NCBI GenBank assembly: GCA_036925085.1
Contig: JAUPFP010000042.1
Coordinates: 734,045 to 798,044, forward strand
Direction: 5' to 3'
Origin: Brachycybe producta
Taxonomy: Eukaryota > Arthropoda > Diplopoda > Playtdesmida > Andrognathidae
Length of the DNA: 64,000 nt
Positions 23,108 through 34,938 of this stretch are shown here, one piece after another. Position 1 is the stretch's first letter, and every line of letters starts with the position of its first letter. The notes beneath the pieces were generated by a model, which saw only the letters and a program-made list of their open reading frames with translations, was not told where the DNA came from and made no database searches. The position numbers and the translations under genes are program-made.

Positions 23108-26100
23108 TTATTCAAATTTATGAATCACGCAACAAGCTAGACGTGGTCCGGAATTTCCGCTTTTCATACTTTCAGAATCTTCCGGGTTTGAGCCTAGATC
23201 GTCCATCGATTCGTGGATCTACAATAAAAAAAATATAATTAAAAACGCAATTAATGAACTAATATTTAAAAAATTAAATAAATTAACATAATTTATGATA
23301 AATTAATGTCATTGGTGGAAAAGTTAGAAGAATTTTATATATTGATTATTATAATTTAATTATTTTTTTAATTTATAATTTAATTATTTTTTTAATTTAT
23401 AATTATCATTATTTTAATTTAAATATTATAATTCTAATTAAAAATTAGATTAAAAGTATAAAATTAAAAAAATTAAATTAAAATTAACCAATTAAAAAGC
23501 AAATAAATAATTTACCACTAAAGATCGACCAATGAGAGAATGGGCCCCACTTAAAGCTTTCTGAACATCAAATTCTAACATCTTATCCACAATTCCTCGT
23601 TCGTCACTTTCCAAATTGCCAAAATCACCTAAATGCCTAAAAATGAAAACAGACCATAACTCCAGTTAATAAATGTATTTAAATATTTTAATATTTCTAA
23701 AATGTCCGACCTTTTTGTTGAAGTAGGCCCACCATGAGTAAAGTTAAGCGGATTGAAATGAGTTCCAGCACTTTCGCAGCCGTTTGTCAAATTTCCAAAC
23801 TCGTGGACGTGAAAGCCATGTTTGTGTCCCTCGTGGCCATCTTGCACGTGTTTACCATTCGGTGGCAAAAGTCCACTCACTTTCACATTCATTAACAATT
23901 TGTCTTCTCCCTAAAAACATAAAACACAAAAAATATCTAAATTTAACTAACTACTAAATTAATTATAACATTCTAAAGTAAATTTCTTTCCATTCAATTA
24001 TAACGAGCCAATCAAGATAAATGTGATTGGCTCATGAAAACCATATTAGAGGTAACGCCTGTAATTAAATAAAACTAAAGTAATTAATGCAATGAACCTT
24101 TTGAACTAGATAGATTCGGCCACGGACATCAGCCCTCTGTTCGGGGGGCAAAGCTTTATTCGGTCGCATGTTGCAATAGGCCGTGATGTTGCTCGAACTC
24201 TCTTCGATTTTTATTAAATAAATACGACATATTGAAATTTCTCTCGCATATTATTAATTAAGAAAAATAAATTAACTAAATACACTAACTGTGTTCTTCT
24301 TCGTTGTTCATCTTTGGTCTTCGATGTCCTTTATGCTGTATTCGACATATTCAAATAAAATTGAAAAATATCAAATTAAACAATTTTATGAACAGCTCAT
24401 TCTCGAAAGTTTGATTATTATATTTCAGGAGCATAATTTTTAAAAAACTTGAAAAAGTGTTTTAAAAACTAGAAGAGTAACTCATTCACTTAAGAATATT
24501 TTCATATTGATAACTTTTAAAATAAACAGTTTACAGACAAAAAATAAAACCATATCGTCTACTTAAAGTTGGGTCACTTTCAAACTCACACAAAAAGCTT
24601 ATTTTGAAAGATATCAACATATGTCAATGCTATTAAGTGATTGAGTTACCCTTCTTCTAGTTTCTAAAACACATTTAAGTTTCTCTTTGTTTTGCACGTT
24701 AACACTTTGAAACCACCATTAAAAAAATAGTAGGCCCATATTTTAAAGGTCATACGAAGGTCATTAGGGCCATTTCAATGTCATTTGCAATCTCACCATC
24801 CATCTTCGGCATTTGCCTCGATATTCCGATTGAGAATGTTTTCTATGACGCCCTTCCTGCTGTTGCTTGTTCTTTTCGGACATTTCGCGCGAATCGTCAC
24901 CGTCATCAGACTCATCTTTGTCATTCCTTTTCTTGGTTTCGTCATCTTCATCATCACGTTCATCTTCATCATCTTCATCATCATCATCATCATCATCGTC
25001 TCTCCGTTTCTCACTAGTTTTATCCGACTCTTGGCGTTCCCACAGTTGTTCCATTTCTTTGGTGGCATTTTCAATGTTAAACCAATCTGTAATGTTGTCA
25101 TCCTCATCACAATGCCAAATTTCATCGTCTTCAAGATGTTCCAATCTGTTGTTCAGTATTTCCATCACTTTCCACATGGATGACAAGTTTCTTTGAAGAT
25201 CTTCGATCTGTTCTTTTAATTCACTTGTTGTTGTATCATTTAATGGAGCTTAATTGATAAAAAAAAATAAATGATAATTAAAGATTTGAATGCAAAATGT
25301 TTTATTGATGTCACGAATTTGAATTCCCTAAAATAAATGTAAAAAAATAAAGTTTGATAAAAACTATAAAAATAGATGGTTATGACACCCTGTAGCAACA
25401 GAATGGTGGAACACCCTGTAGAAATTCCTATCTGTCAGTATGGCACCCCTCGGTGCACAGACGTCCAGTCTTGGGTGGCCCGAATTTTGTGTGAATTCGT
25501 GGAACCCAGTTGAACCGTGAGAATTGGGAAAAGAGCTCCAAAAATACCTTCCCTTATAAGGTAGCATTCTCAGCCCAGGGCAATGATTGGCCCAGTTGGT
25601 CAATCATTGAGCCCTGAGGTGACAGTCGCCCCTCCCAGGAGACCGAAGAAGTGTGCCGTGGAACTTATGTGTAAGGGCAGTTAGAATTGGTACGATCTCT
25701 AGAACAGTCAAGTTCGGACTTAGAAAGAGATTATTTTCTATTATGTAATGAGTAGGGTCAACGGTTTCATGCCCTAAAAATCAAAGAAATATGCATGCAA
25801 ATATGCTGTCAAAATCCTAAAATATGCCCACAAAATATGCACTATTGGATATCATTTGCACAATAATTTTTTTTGGGATTGAAATACACAACAAAAAGCA
25901 TTCTCAATTTTTCAAATTTAAAATTATGACGACTGGAACTTCTAATTGGTTTGTTGTGTGGTTCGATGTTGAAATGGGCGGAGACATCAGACGTCAGACT
26001 ACATAGCAACCAATTAGAAGTTGCGTTCATCATAAAAAGGACGGAGCCAACTTGTGTTCGTCCCGATTTCTAAATGCCTGTGCTTTATACTTCGAAAAAG

Positions 26101-28166
26101 TACGTTCTACATCACAAGATGTAACTGGTACCGCTTAAAACGAGCAATATCAGAAATAGACAAACTGATATCTTCATTAAGATTTTCACCATTCAAAACT
26201 GCACAAATCTTCTGGAACTCTTAATAACCTTTATTTTTTGTAATACAGTTGACAATTTCTTTGTTGTTTTTTTGGAAGTATTCCCAATAGGCTGCAATAG
26301 CACATTTTAAATTGTCTTACAGTTCTTGAATGACTGAAAATTTGTTCAGTTTCTTGAACTAAAATAGAAAAATCCTAATTTTTCTAGAAAAAAAGTGTTA
26401 AATATGCCCTTAATATGTAAAATTCCCAAAATATGCATGCAAAATACAAATACCCTTAAATATGCAATTATATGCAAAATAAAACTAGTGTTATTCGACT
26501 TCATATCACATGTATTGTGCTTAAATCTGACACAGCATGAAATATAAAGCAGCAAAAAGAATATGCAGTTTCATAAAACCGTTGACCCTAGTAATGAGTT
26601 ATACACAGATAATCAATTAAAAAGAAGTATATTTTTATCTACCTCAACAAAATGTGAGTTTTGTGTATTGGAGTGATTGAGTTACCAATTCCGGAATAAC
26701 AGAGCGCCAAACAGAGGTACTCGGACACTCTCTGAGTCCCTCTGCTTGGGGACCTCCAGGTGACTCAACAGAGGCAAGAAGTGTCGTCGGTATTGTCAAG
26801 CCCTTTACGAGAAGATTCCCGAGAGAAACAAAGGTCTTTTTGTGGGCCTCATGAGGCCGGAATGGGACTAAAGACCGGACTCAGTGCTCTAACTGTGTAA
26901 ATGTCTAGACCGACTAAGGCAAACCGAGTAGAGGCTAGCCCGCAGCCCGATCCACCCCTAACAGGCGGATCAAGAGGGCCAGCATCGTCACATGGTTGTG
27001 CTCAAAATATGTTCAGAATGATTTCTTAAAAATAAATTTGATGCGAAAAACATGAAAGGAAACTTGATTGTGTTTTATTAACTAGAAGTGCAGCTCAATC
27101 ACTTAAGGGTATTTTAATGATGATCAATATATTTTAAAATAAGCTTTGTAACTCAGTTTGAGATAAACCCAACTTTTTAAGCAAACTGCATTTTTTAATT
27201 TATGTAAAAAAAAATGTTTAATTATAATATTTCTACATGAAAATATAAACTAATCAGCAACAGTCATAGTAGAGACCTACATTGAGTAAAAATTTGAAGC
27301 CCAGCCCATCAGACTTTATGTTGGGCCCAGCCCACCAGGCCCATGGGCCTTTAACATAAATATACCGATCCAAGCCCAGCCCAGCCCAAATGCCCACCAT
27401 CCCATGGGCTTTGTGTAGGTCTCTAATTTCCACACTAAATGGTTCACAAGTTCGCATGCTTACCAAGAAAAGAAACTGAACCATTAACGGCTTTAATATG
27501 TTTATTTTATTGATTGGTCAGTGAGGAATATGTTATACTTTTATTACTGTGTGAAATAATATGTGGTTCAGTTCTTTACATTTGTAAAGAACCCCATGAG
27601 AGAAATGATGAAACGCCTTCCAAACCCGTGATGCCCACAAAGGCCACCAAACCCACCAGGCCCATGGGCCTTTAATATAAACATGCTGGCCCGGCCCCAT
27701 GGGCTTTATGTAGGTCTCTAAGTCATAGTTTCTATAAAGACAAGTTTTTTTTAATGTTTCCCCTGAAATTATTAGTTCGTATAACTGAATACATAACAGA
27801 AATACCGTTCGTTATACTGCAATATGAAAATACTTTTAACACAATCTATCGCAATTGTAATTTCTAATAAAATGTGAATTTGTTTTTTTTTTAGCAATGT
27901 CATCAGAATTTAAATAAAAGGGAATCAGGTGTCAGCTAAAATATTTAAAATGTATCTGGTGCAGTAAAATATATATCTATAGTAGAAAGGCCCAATGGCA
28001 ATTCTTGTCTCATTTGTTTATCTGATAAACCAAATTTAACATAAATTAGGTAAATGTACCACTGTAAATTGATTAATTAATGTTTCTTACCTGCAGCATT
28101 TTGAATAACAAGAAAACAAACAACCGATATGAAAATTGTAAAGAAAAAATCCTTGATTCTCTTCAT
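23108..28166 (-). CDS. Secreted Cu/Zn superoxide dismutase with acidic N-terminal extension
   Basis: Six exons (28166-28091, 25248-24797, 24199-24098, 23910-23711, 23636-23516, 23218-23108) give 353 residues. Residues 1-25 are a signal peptide with a hydrophobic core ([15 protein letters not shown]). Residues 27-108 look helical and coiled-coil-like, with four N-glycosylation sequons (N29, N46, N77, N86). Residues 109-145 are almost all Asp/Glu, starting with eight Asp. From about 180 the Cu/Zn SOD domain follows, ending [11 protein letters not shown]. Metal ligands are all present: H244 and H246 in GFHVHEFG, H261, H269 (THGGP), H278, D281, H319; Arg343 and the cysteine pair 255/346 are also kept. 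The enzyme should dismutate superoxide outside the cell. The acceptor of exon 3 (24200) is the least certain boundary. The large intron 1 (about 2.8 kb) hosts an LTR and two hAT elements. The extension is unlike the heparin-binding C-terminus of vertebrate SOD3. Confidence 0.9.
24375..24720. mobile_element. MITE family A, full copy
   Basis: Left arm 'tttaaaaactagaagagta', centre 'gtcacttttcaaactc' equivalents and 'attttgaaagatatcaacat', right arm 'gattgagttacccttcttc' then 'tagtttctaaaacacattt'. It lies in the SOD intron between exons 2 and 3. Confidence 0.75.
25381..26992 (+). mobile_element. Solo LTR, split by a hAT insertion
   Basis: The element begins 'tatgacaccctgtag' (ancestral TGTGACACCC) and ends 'gcatcgtcaca', flanked by a 4-bp duplication TGGT (25377-25380, 26993-26996). 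A second copy at 57256-58173, in reverse orientation, shares the start, the block 'ggcccagttggtcaatcatt' and the block 'gtctttttgtgggcc' near the end. TG...CA ends, a 4-bp duplication and no internal genes point to a solo long terminal repeat of a gypsy-type retrotransposon. A hAT element interrupts it at 25753-26590. It sits in SOD intron 1. Confidence 0.65.
25753..26590 (-). mobile_element. hAT transposon relic with transposase C-terminus
   Basis: A perfect 15-bp inverted repeat (TAGGGTCAACGGTTT at the left, its complement at the right) is flanked by a perfect 8-bp duplication GTAATGAG (25745-25752, 26591-26598), the hallmark of hAT. On the minus strand around 26040-26140 a frame reads [19 protein letters not shown], the conserved C-terminal dimerisation motif of hAT transposases. 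The rest of the transposase is deleted or broken by stops, so it is dead. Subterminal 'aatatgc' repeats at both ends are probable old transposase-binding sites. Confidence 0.9.
27050..27250. mobile_element. Truncated MITE family A copy
   Basis: Left arm and centre only: 'attaactagaagtgcagct', 'caatcacttaagggtattt', 'aaataagctttgtaactc'. It ends a few bases before the hAT MITE at 27270. Confidence 0.65.
27270..27720. mobile_element. 451-bp hAT MITE
   Basis: The element starts TAGAGACCTAC and ends GTAGGTCTCTA, and a perfect 8-bp duplication AGTCATAG lies at 27262-27269 and 27721-27728. Inside, the motif 'caggcccatgggccttta' occurs twice and 'tgtaggtctcta' also occurs internally at about 27413-27425, suggesting an internal duplication of one end. 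No transposase frame. It lies in SOD intron 1. Confidence 0.85.
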
Positions 28167-28846
28167 TGTAAATAATAAATACACGAAATCTTTTTAACTA
28201 AGTTCAATAAAACAATATTGAAAACTTCCTGAAATTGACGATTTATGCTAACAACTTCACCACTGTCTTACGTTAACTGTTTGACCACTGCTTTCCAAAT
28301 GAAAATAGATTTATTTATTTTTTGAAAGTGTTGTGAAGACACAAGAAATAATCTTAAAAGATATTTTAAAAAATATCCAATGACAAAAAAGTAAAACAGT
28401 TCAAAGTTTTTTTTATTCATTCATTATTAATATTTTAAAAAAAATCTTAAGAGGACATTCAAGGATGGAAATTTTACACTCCGGGAGTTTACTTTAAAAC
28501 AAAGTACCCTAAGGCTTAAGTTGTAAAATATAGTTGATAATGTTTTTTGTTGGCCGTTTTTAAGGGCAATTATTTTTTTTAAATTTAACATAAAAAACTA
28601 ACATCAGGGGAAAACCCTCTGATGTTATTAAAATCTAGAAGGCCAATTATGATTCAATATAGTTAAATTTGATAAATGAGATTAAGTACTGACTGACTGT
28701 GGGAGAGAAAACTTCAACAAGTCAAGGTTTCCCACGAGCAATTTTAATCCTTGATGCATTTTTTTATTGTTTTGAAATCAAGTTTATAAAAAAAGGATCC
28801 CCCAGTGTCTGGTGAAAATATTTAGGCACACTCTGTATAATCACAA

Positions 28847-28905
28847 TCAGGAACTAATAAAGACCTATTTAGGTCCTTATTAGTTCCGGATTGTGAACAT
28901 ACCGG
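28847..28905. repeat. Inverted repeat
   Basis: 'aggaactaataaagaccta' is followed after a few bases by 'taggtccttattagttcc' and outer 'cacaatc'/'gattgtg' arms, forming a hairpin of about 25 bp with small mismatches. Probably a MITE remnant. Confidence 0.6.
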
Positions 28906-28914
28906 ATTACAATG

Positions 28915-29110
28915 AATTTAGTTTGTTTTTCAGGTGTGCAATTTTCAAAATTAGCATTTTTAGGTTCATCTTTTAAATAAACAAATATCCGAACCTTTTT
29001 AGAAGGATAGCCTTAAGTGACTGAGCTACCCTTCTAGTTTTTAAAAGACGTTCAAGTTTCTCTTCATTTTGCACCTGAAAGACAGAATAATCAGAATTAG
29101 ACAGAAATCA
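28915..29110. mobile_element. Partial MITE family A copy (right arm)
   Basis: Reads 'ccttaagtgactgagctacc', 'cttctagtttttaaaagac', 'gcacctgaaagacagaata'. Left arm missing. Confidence 0.65.
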
Positions 29111-30549
29111 CCTTAATATATTCTTAGCAATTTTAAATAGTTCTGTTTGAATCATTTTTTTAAAAAAACCAGATAAATAATTAAAAAAATGATATTAATA
29201 AGTGACCCTAATGATGAAAGATCATATTAATTTTCGTTGACATTCAATAAAGGCAAAGATCTCAATTATGAATAGAAAAAAAAAATTGTCCCATGACTTA
29301 ATATAATAAAGTTTATAAATCAAACGCCTCGGACAATAAATTGTTGAACAATTGAAATCTTTCTTGATTCAAGTATTAATTTCATGTTGATTTTTTAATT
29401 TCTTCTTTCCAAATATTTACTTGTAATATGGACATCTTAACCTCTGCAGTAAAATTACTTAAGTTTGAAATTTCACTTCATTTTATGCACTGTAAAAATG
29501 AAATATTAAAATATAAGAAATTTAAATAATGCACGCAGCATACAAAAACAATAAACTTACAATTTATTTATCCAATACTTGGACTGTAATGTTTCCTTAT
29601 AAAAATTTCAGTGTACAGTATTTTCTCGATTCTTTCTTTTAAATCTTACTTTTCAACCATCAGATGCAACGATTGATCAGATCCATTAAAATCAGTTCAA
29701 ACTTTTTTTAAACTCACAGTTCACTCATTCTCATTGAATTGCGAGCTCTGTAGGTATTGTGAGCTTAGAGACATCGCCAAAAACAATGCATTTTCAATGT
29801 AAAAATAAACAATGTTTCTGAAACTATGGTCCGCGGCGGTGTGCCAAGTAGTCCGCAGACGGTACACAGTCTAGAAAAAAATATTTTCAAACTTCAACTG
29901 TCAGAACGGAAGTTACAAACGTTTCTATCTAGTGGTCCGCCGTTTGGATATTGAAATTAATTCAAGAACACGTGTCAGCGAATCTTCCTTTAACTGTTGT
30001 CAATGTGATTTATCATTCATTAAAAACAACATACTGATAATTATATGGTTGATACTAGTATATTAAACATTTTAATTTGCTCATCAAACTAAAGTGCTGA
30101 ACAAATAGAATATATGTACCAAAACATATGTGAATAATGTACTCTAGTCATTACATAATTCATACTAGGTATACGAGAATAATATGCGCAATTATTTCAT
30201 TGTGTATATTATGTGAGTGTAGCATTAATGACGAAATGTTTACAAATTATAGTCCTCCCAAACCCTTCTGAGAGTATTTGTATTTTGTGAAGTCCAATAA
30301 AATTATTATATTAATAAAACCCATTACAATTATCTTCGACACCTGCGCATAAAAACAATTAATTTTCATCATCTTTGTCCTGTTACATTTTAGCCAACCG
30401 TGCTAAAATGAGTGTGTTTCAAGTAATCTTTTTTTTTTAGTAATTAGTAATTACTATTTGTATCAGTTTATGTATTGGACAGACTCCCACTTGTATTTCT
30501 CTACGATCAGACTGTACAATGACTACAGCCACGTATTAAAGACATGACC

Positions 30550-30680
30550 ATGAAAATGTCCTCCAATGACTGAGTTACCTTTTTTTAGTTTCTAAGATAA
30601 ACGTTTTTGAATGCGTTTAATTTTGCACCTGAAAGTCAGAATAATCAGTGTTTAAGGGGCATATATACTGTATACTGTAA
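30550..30680. mobile_element. Partial MITE family A copy (right arm)
   Basis: Reads 'catgaaaatgtcctccaatg', 'actgagttacc', 'tagtttctaagataaac', 'gcacctgaaagtcagaata'. Left arm missing. Confidence 0.65.
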
Positions 30681-32164
30681 AAGAATATGCTACTTTTGCA
30701 ACATCATCACTTTGCATCAATATTTTATTTGCTTGAGAAAAGTTGATGCAAAAACATATTTTATGGGTCGTAATTTTAAAGACTGCTTAGAAAGGTAGAA
30801 TTAAACTCATTAAGTTTTAATAGAAAGTTTCATGTAAAAATTGATAAATTTTGTACTAGCTTATATGGAATTAAGAATATGGCCCTAATATCTGAAGTTT
30901 ATGAGTTTTAGCACTACCTTTAAGTTTTTTTTTTATGATTTTAGTTACTTATTTTTAATTTTAAAAATTATTTTGGCAATAGTTGGGTAAATCCTGACAA
31001 CATTTTGACAAGAAATTTCTAGAGGTACAGGTTTTCTCTTTAATAACAAACAAAGGGTCCCAATGTTCTTTATCTGCAACTTTATCAAGTGGGATATTAT
31101 GTCACGTTTCTAGTAACCTAGTAGGCAATTTGCACGTCCTTTCTGTACAGTGTACATAAATCGAATAGACATATTTGAAGGACATCATAAAATGCCAATT
31201 AGAAACACAGATTATTTATACTGTGAGAAACTCAATTCTTAAACTTTCGCTTTTGCCTTTTGAATACAAAACAAATTTGCAAACAAAATATTAGAATATT
31301 AATTTAAAAAAAAATAAATTTGAATTATTTTCGCATTCATTTGGAGGACCAACTTCCAATGTTAATAATATTAAAAATGTATAAAAGAATTATTTTAAGT
31401 TTCAAGAAAACCCCTACAAAATGCAAAATAAGCACCATGATAATAAAAACCTTGAAGTCAATGCAAACTACATTTTTAGAGATGCTAAAGGAACCTTGTT
31501 TTACATTTTTTAGATTTTATATATGTTTAATTAATTATTTGTATACCCTGTATAAAAATTTTGTGGTCAATCTTTGTTTAGCTGCTGTAAATGAATTTTC
31601 TCGATTTAAGCGCAGCTTCCAATTGATTGAGTTCGATGGATAAAGTAAAGCATTTTCTATCAGAAATCGATCCAGTTCGTTCTGCATCGATACAGTTGGA
31701 TTTCTCTGAAACTCTACACGTTTATAAAATACTTAATTTGTAATTATTTGTTTTGCACATTATTAAAAACAAATGCTTATGTTATGTAAAATGAAGAAAA
31801 AACTTAAGGACAATTCGTTTTCTGAACCAGTTTCTCGTATTTTCCTTAAATTTCAACAAGAAATAAATTCTTATTTTATGTTAATTTCAATAAATTTACA
31901 ATTTCTTTTTTCTTTCTTCTTTATTTTCTGTACTTTTTTTCTTCTTCTTAATTTGAAATATTTGGAATTGCATTCTCCATTACATGATGCATTATACTAA
32001 TAATAAATCTGCACATTTTCATTAATAATTTTTTTTTTAAATTAAAAGCAAAAAAATGCATAAATGTGTGAACAAATTTTTTGAATTTCATAAGATAGCT
32101 GAAGAAAATTCCACACAAAAATTATGTTCTTCGAGTAAACTTTTTTAAGCAAAAAATAAATCAA

Positions 32165-32345
32165 AAGTGTTGTAGAAACTAGAATAGTAAATTAAAAGTT
32201 TTGTTCGGGACTGGATCTTTTAAAAGAAAATAATTTTCTAATAAAAAACAAAAAATTATCATTTTTAAAATGCCAAGATTTATCGCCTACTATTCTAGTT
32301 TCTAAATCAATTTTAATTTTTCATTCCCTAAAACGTTTTGTATAA
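32165..32345. mobile_element. Variant of MITE family A
   Basis: The arms read 'gtagaaactagaatagtaa' and 'cctactattctagtttcta' around a different AT-rich centre. A second variant of this subtype is at 62265-62570. It lies about 215 bp upstream of the PQBP1 start codon. Confidence 0.55.
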
Positions 32346-32560
32346 AATTTATATAAAGCGCCCTCAACCAGGTAGGACAAACCAATATGGCCGACTTCAC
32401 CCTGCTTCAAACAATCTGACGTCATGGCTCAATCAATATTTACATGCGTTTTAATGCCATCCTTGATGTGACATACAACAAGTCTAAATCTAAAAACAAA
32501 AATAGAAAAACATCGATATTTTCTTTGAAAATAACGTTATTTCATTGAAAGTAAGCTGAA

Positions 32561-34093
32561 ATGCCTCTGCCAGCAGCTCTGCAAGCCAAGTTATTCAAGA
32601 GGGGCATCGTAAAATCACGAAGCGAACGTAAAATCACCGTTTTTTTCTGACAATTTTACATTTACAAGTGAATGGTAGGACTAATGTGGCCCTTGTATTG
32701 AAATCTTAACAGCGATCGCGCTGCTGTCACCAAACGAAGGGCCACATTTGTCCTACTGTCGTCACATTTCTTTAAAAAGTGTCTTATCAAATTAATAACA
32801 CTGTAATTGACCATTTTTAGAGCCCGAAGAGGAGATTATCGCCGAGAATTACGATGACCAACCATCGAGAAACGAACCAAACGAAAAGGTTTTCTGTCTG
32901 CACTTCCGCTTTAAATAAAACCAAAGTTAAAACGATCGTATTTTTTATCAGCCGACCGATTCCGTTCCATCGATTCCGGTTTCGACCATTACAACGACCA
33001 CGACACCGATACCGAACGTTCGTGTGGCACCGGGATGTCCCAACAAATGGAACATCTTTCACGAATGCACAAAATTCTGTTTCGATCGGTGGGGAGAAGG
33101 AAAACGGAATCCGGATTCAAACGACGAAAAGAAACGAGCAAAAATGGTTCAGAGATATCCAGTTCCTAAAAACTGGGATGAGATTTACGATCCTGGAACG
33201 TAAGTGTGTGTATGTTGCGGAACATTTTGAGATCCACATTATTTGTTTTAAATTTGTTACAAACAGAGGACGTTATTATTATTGGAACACGCTGACGGAT
33301 GAGGTTTCATGGCTTCCGCCACTTCATCCGAAAGCGAAAATAACTTTGCCGGCTTGTAAGTTACGAGGTAACTGTAACTTAATTCCGCTATTTCACTCAA
33401 TCGCTTTATTGTTGATTTATAAATCTTATTATTCAGAGATGCAGAAGGGAAAAGAGAATAGTAAACCGTCAGAAGATGTTGAAATGGTGGACATATCAAA
33501 CAATAAAGTATGAGTTTCCCTTTTCATAACGAATTCAAACAGTTTTTGAAATTGTTGATGTACCTTTTCGATAGAGTGCCGACAAAGGTGGCGACGTTTC
33601 AGACGCCGATAAATACCGATCTAAACGTTGGGACAGCCGAAAGAACCGAAGTAATTTATATAAGCTCAAACGAGTTCCAAAAGACTCGTTAAGAGTACGA
33701 TTCGTAGACGATACGATACGATACTTCGTTACGATTGATAGATTGAGCCGAAACTATGTTAATTTTGTTTATATGAACGTAGACGAAGATGGTGGCAGAG
33801 GAGGTCGGTCCGTTAAGAAATCGAACGATCTGGATCCGATGGACCCCGCCTCGTATTCGGACATTCCGAGGTGAGTTTCAGAATTGTTTTTCATATTTTC
33901 AAAAACCGGTGAAAGTGTTAAATGAAATTACCTTGTGATTAATGACAGAGGTACTTGGTCGACTGGACTTGAGCGACAAGGCGAGGCAAAGACTGGAGCC
34001 GACACAACTGCATCTGGACCTTTATATCAAATGAGACCGTATCCGAGTCCAGGAGCTGTTCTCAGAGCAAACGCTGAAATACACAAGAAATAA
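32561..34093 (+). CDS. PQBP1: Polyglutamine-binding protein 1 (splicing factor)
   Basis: Eight exons (32561-32627, 32821-32888, 32952-33199, 33267-33367, 33437-33507, 33575-33650, 33783-33870, 33949-34093) give 287 residues; human PQBP1 has 265. All phases agree and an in-frame TAA precedes the ATG. N-terminus [19 protein letters not shown] and [12 protein letters not shown] match the family. A WW domain spans about residues 115-147 ([27 protein letters not shown]). The C-terminus [29 protein letters not shown] and [13 protein letters not shown] is the conserved disordered tail that in human binds the U5-15kD (TXNL4A) protein of the spliceosome. The protein is nuclear. The vertebrate Arg/Asp-rich repeats are absent; instead residues about 75-95 hold a cysteine-containing segment, [16 protein letters not shown] polyadenylation signal AATAAA lies at 34143-34148. 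Confidence 0.95.
32676..32755. mobile_element. 80-bp palindromic MITE in PQBP1 intron 1
   Basis: Ends 'taggactaatgtggccctt' and 'aagggccacatttgtccta' are inverted repeats of about 19 bp with one mismatch, enclosing about 42 bp. Element occupies nearly half of the 193-bp intron 1. Confidence 0.7.
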
Positions 34094-34479
34094 TTCAAAG
34101 AGTCAAAATTTCATTTTCTTCACAATATTTGTATGTTTCCGAAATAAACACATAATTAATTATTTCATTTGAGGCTCTTCAAAATCTCTTTTGTGTTTTG
34201 GCAGTGGTAGATATGTGTGCTTGGCTTTTTTATTTAAAAACATGAAGGTTCGTGGGAATTTACTTTTAGTGTTTGTAAGTCTAGTATCTTTTAAATTTTC
34301 AATCATTTCTAGTGAATTATTTTTTTTTTATTAATTTTCTATTTAAAATTTAGGCAGAACAGGGGAATTTAATTGTAGAATTCTGTTTTTAGAGAAGTTT
34401 TCTAGTATCCTAAAATCATTTCTATCGACATGTTCAGTTTTTATAACATTATTTTATGTTTTTATTTTCCGATATTTAT

Positions 34480-34635
34480 GGCCGTATTCTAAAACGTTAC
34501 TTAAGCCAAAGTAAAAGTTAAACTTAAAAAACTCTCTATAGACTCACAATAGAAAGTTTTGACTTACGTCATGGTTTAAGCTTAACTTTATTTTAAGCAA
34601 CGTTTTTAAATACGGGGGGGGGGGGGGGGGGGGTC
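34480..34635. mobile_element. Short inverted-repeat element and poly-G run
   Basis: Left 'ccgtattctaaaacgttact' and right 'aagcaacgtttttaaatacg' are inverted. A shorter relative lies at 60123-60190. It is followed by an uninterrupted run of about 20 G at 34614-34633. Confidence 0.55.
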
Positions 34636-34938
34636 GGTTTTTTAAAAAAATATAATATATGAAATATGACGAATATGGACTTTTAATGGTTTATAGATAT
34701 GTTTTTAGTATTAAATTTTCATTCATTTCTATTCATTCATGTGTATGGGGGAAGATTGGAGAATGCTGTTTTTAATTTTCTGTTTCAAAATTTGAATTAA
34801 CAGGGGAATTTCCTTTTAGATTTATGTTTGCAGATAAATATTTTTATTATCTTATAAATCGTCATTGATTTCTACCAAGCTGTTTAGTTTTTTTTTATTA
34901 TAAAATACATTTCGTGTTTCGATCTTCTCTCATGTTAA

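Larger units (their letters stand above)
28170..32560. other. Spacer between SOD and PQBP1
   Basis: SOD and PQBP1 are divergent, so this 4.4-kb stretch contains both promoters, but I cannot place them. It holds MITE A fragments, an inverted repeat at 28847-28905, and a 'ctatggtccgcgg' motif at 29827 that resembles common hAT MITE ends. Open frames at 31320-31643 and 31773-32000 are AT-rich and resemble nothing known. Confidence 0.5.

Noticed and set aside
24785-25196. Plus-strand frames rich in Ser, Ile or His
   Set aside because: They are antisense shadows of the acidic SOD exon on the minus strand.
31320-32000. Two plus-strand frames of 107 and 75 codons
   Set aside because: Strongly AT-driven composition, no splice context, no resemblance to known proteins.
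32854-33513. A 219-codon plus-strand frame over PQBP1
   Set aside because: It reads through introns in mostly the wrong frame; the spliced PQBP1 model explains the same sequence.
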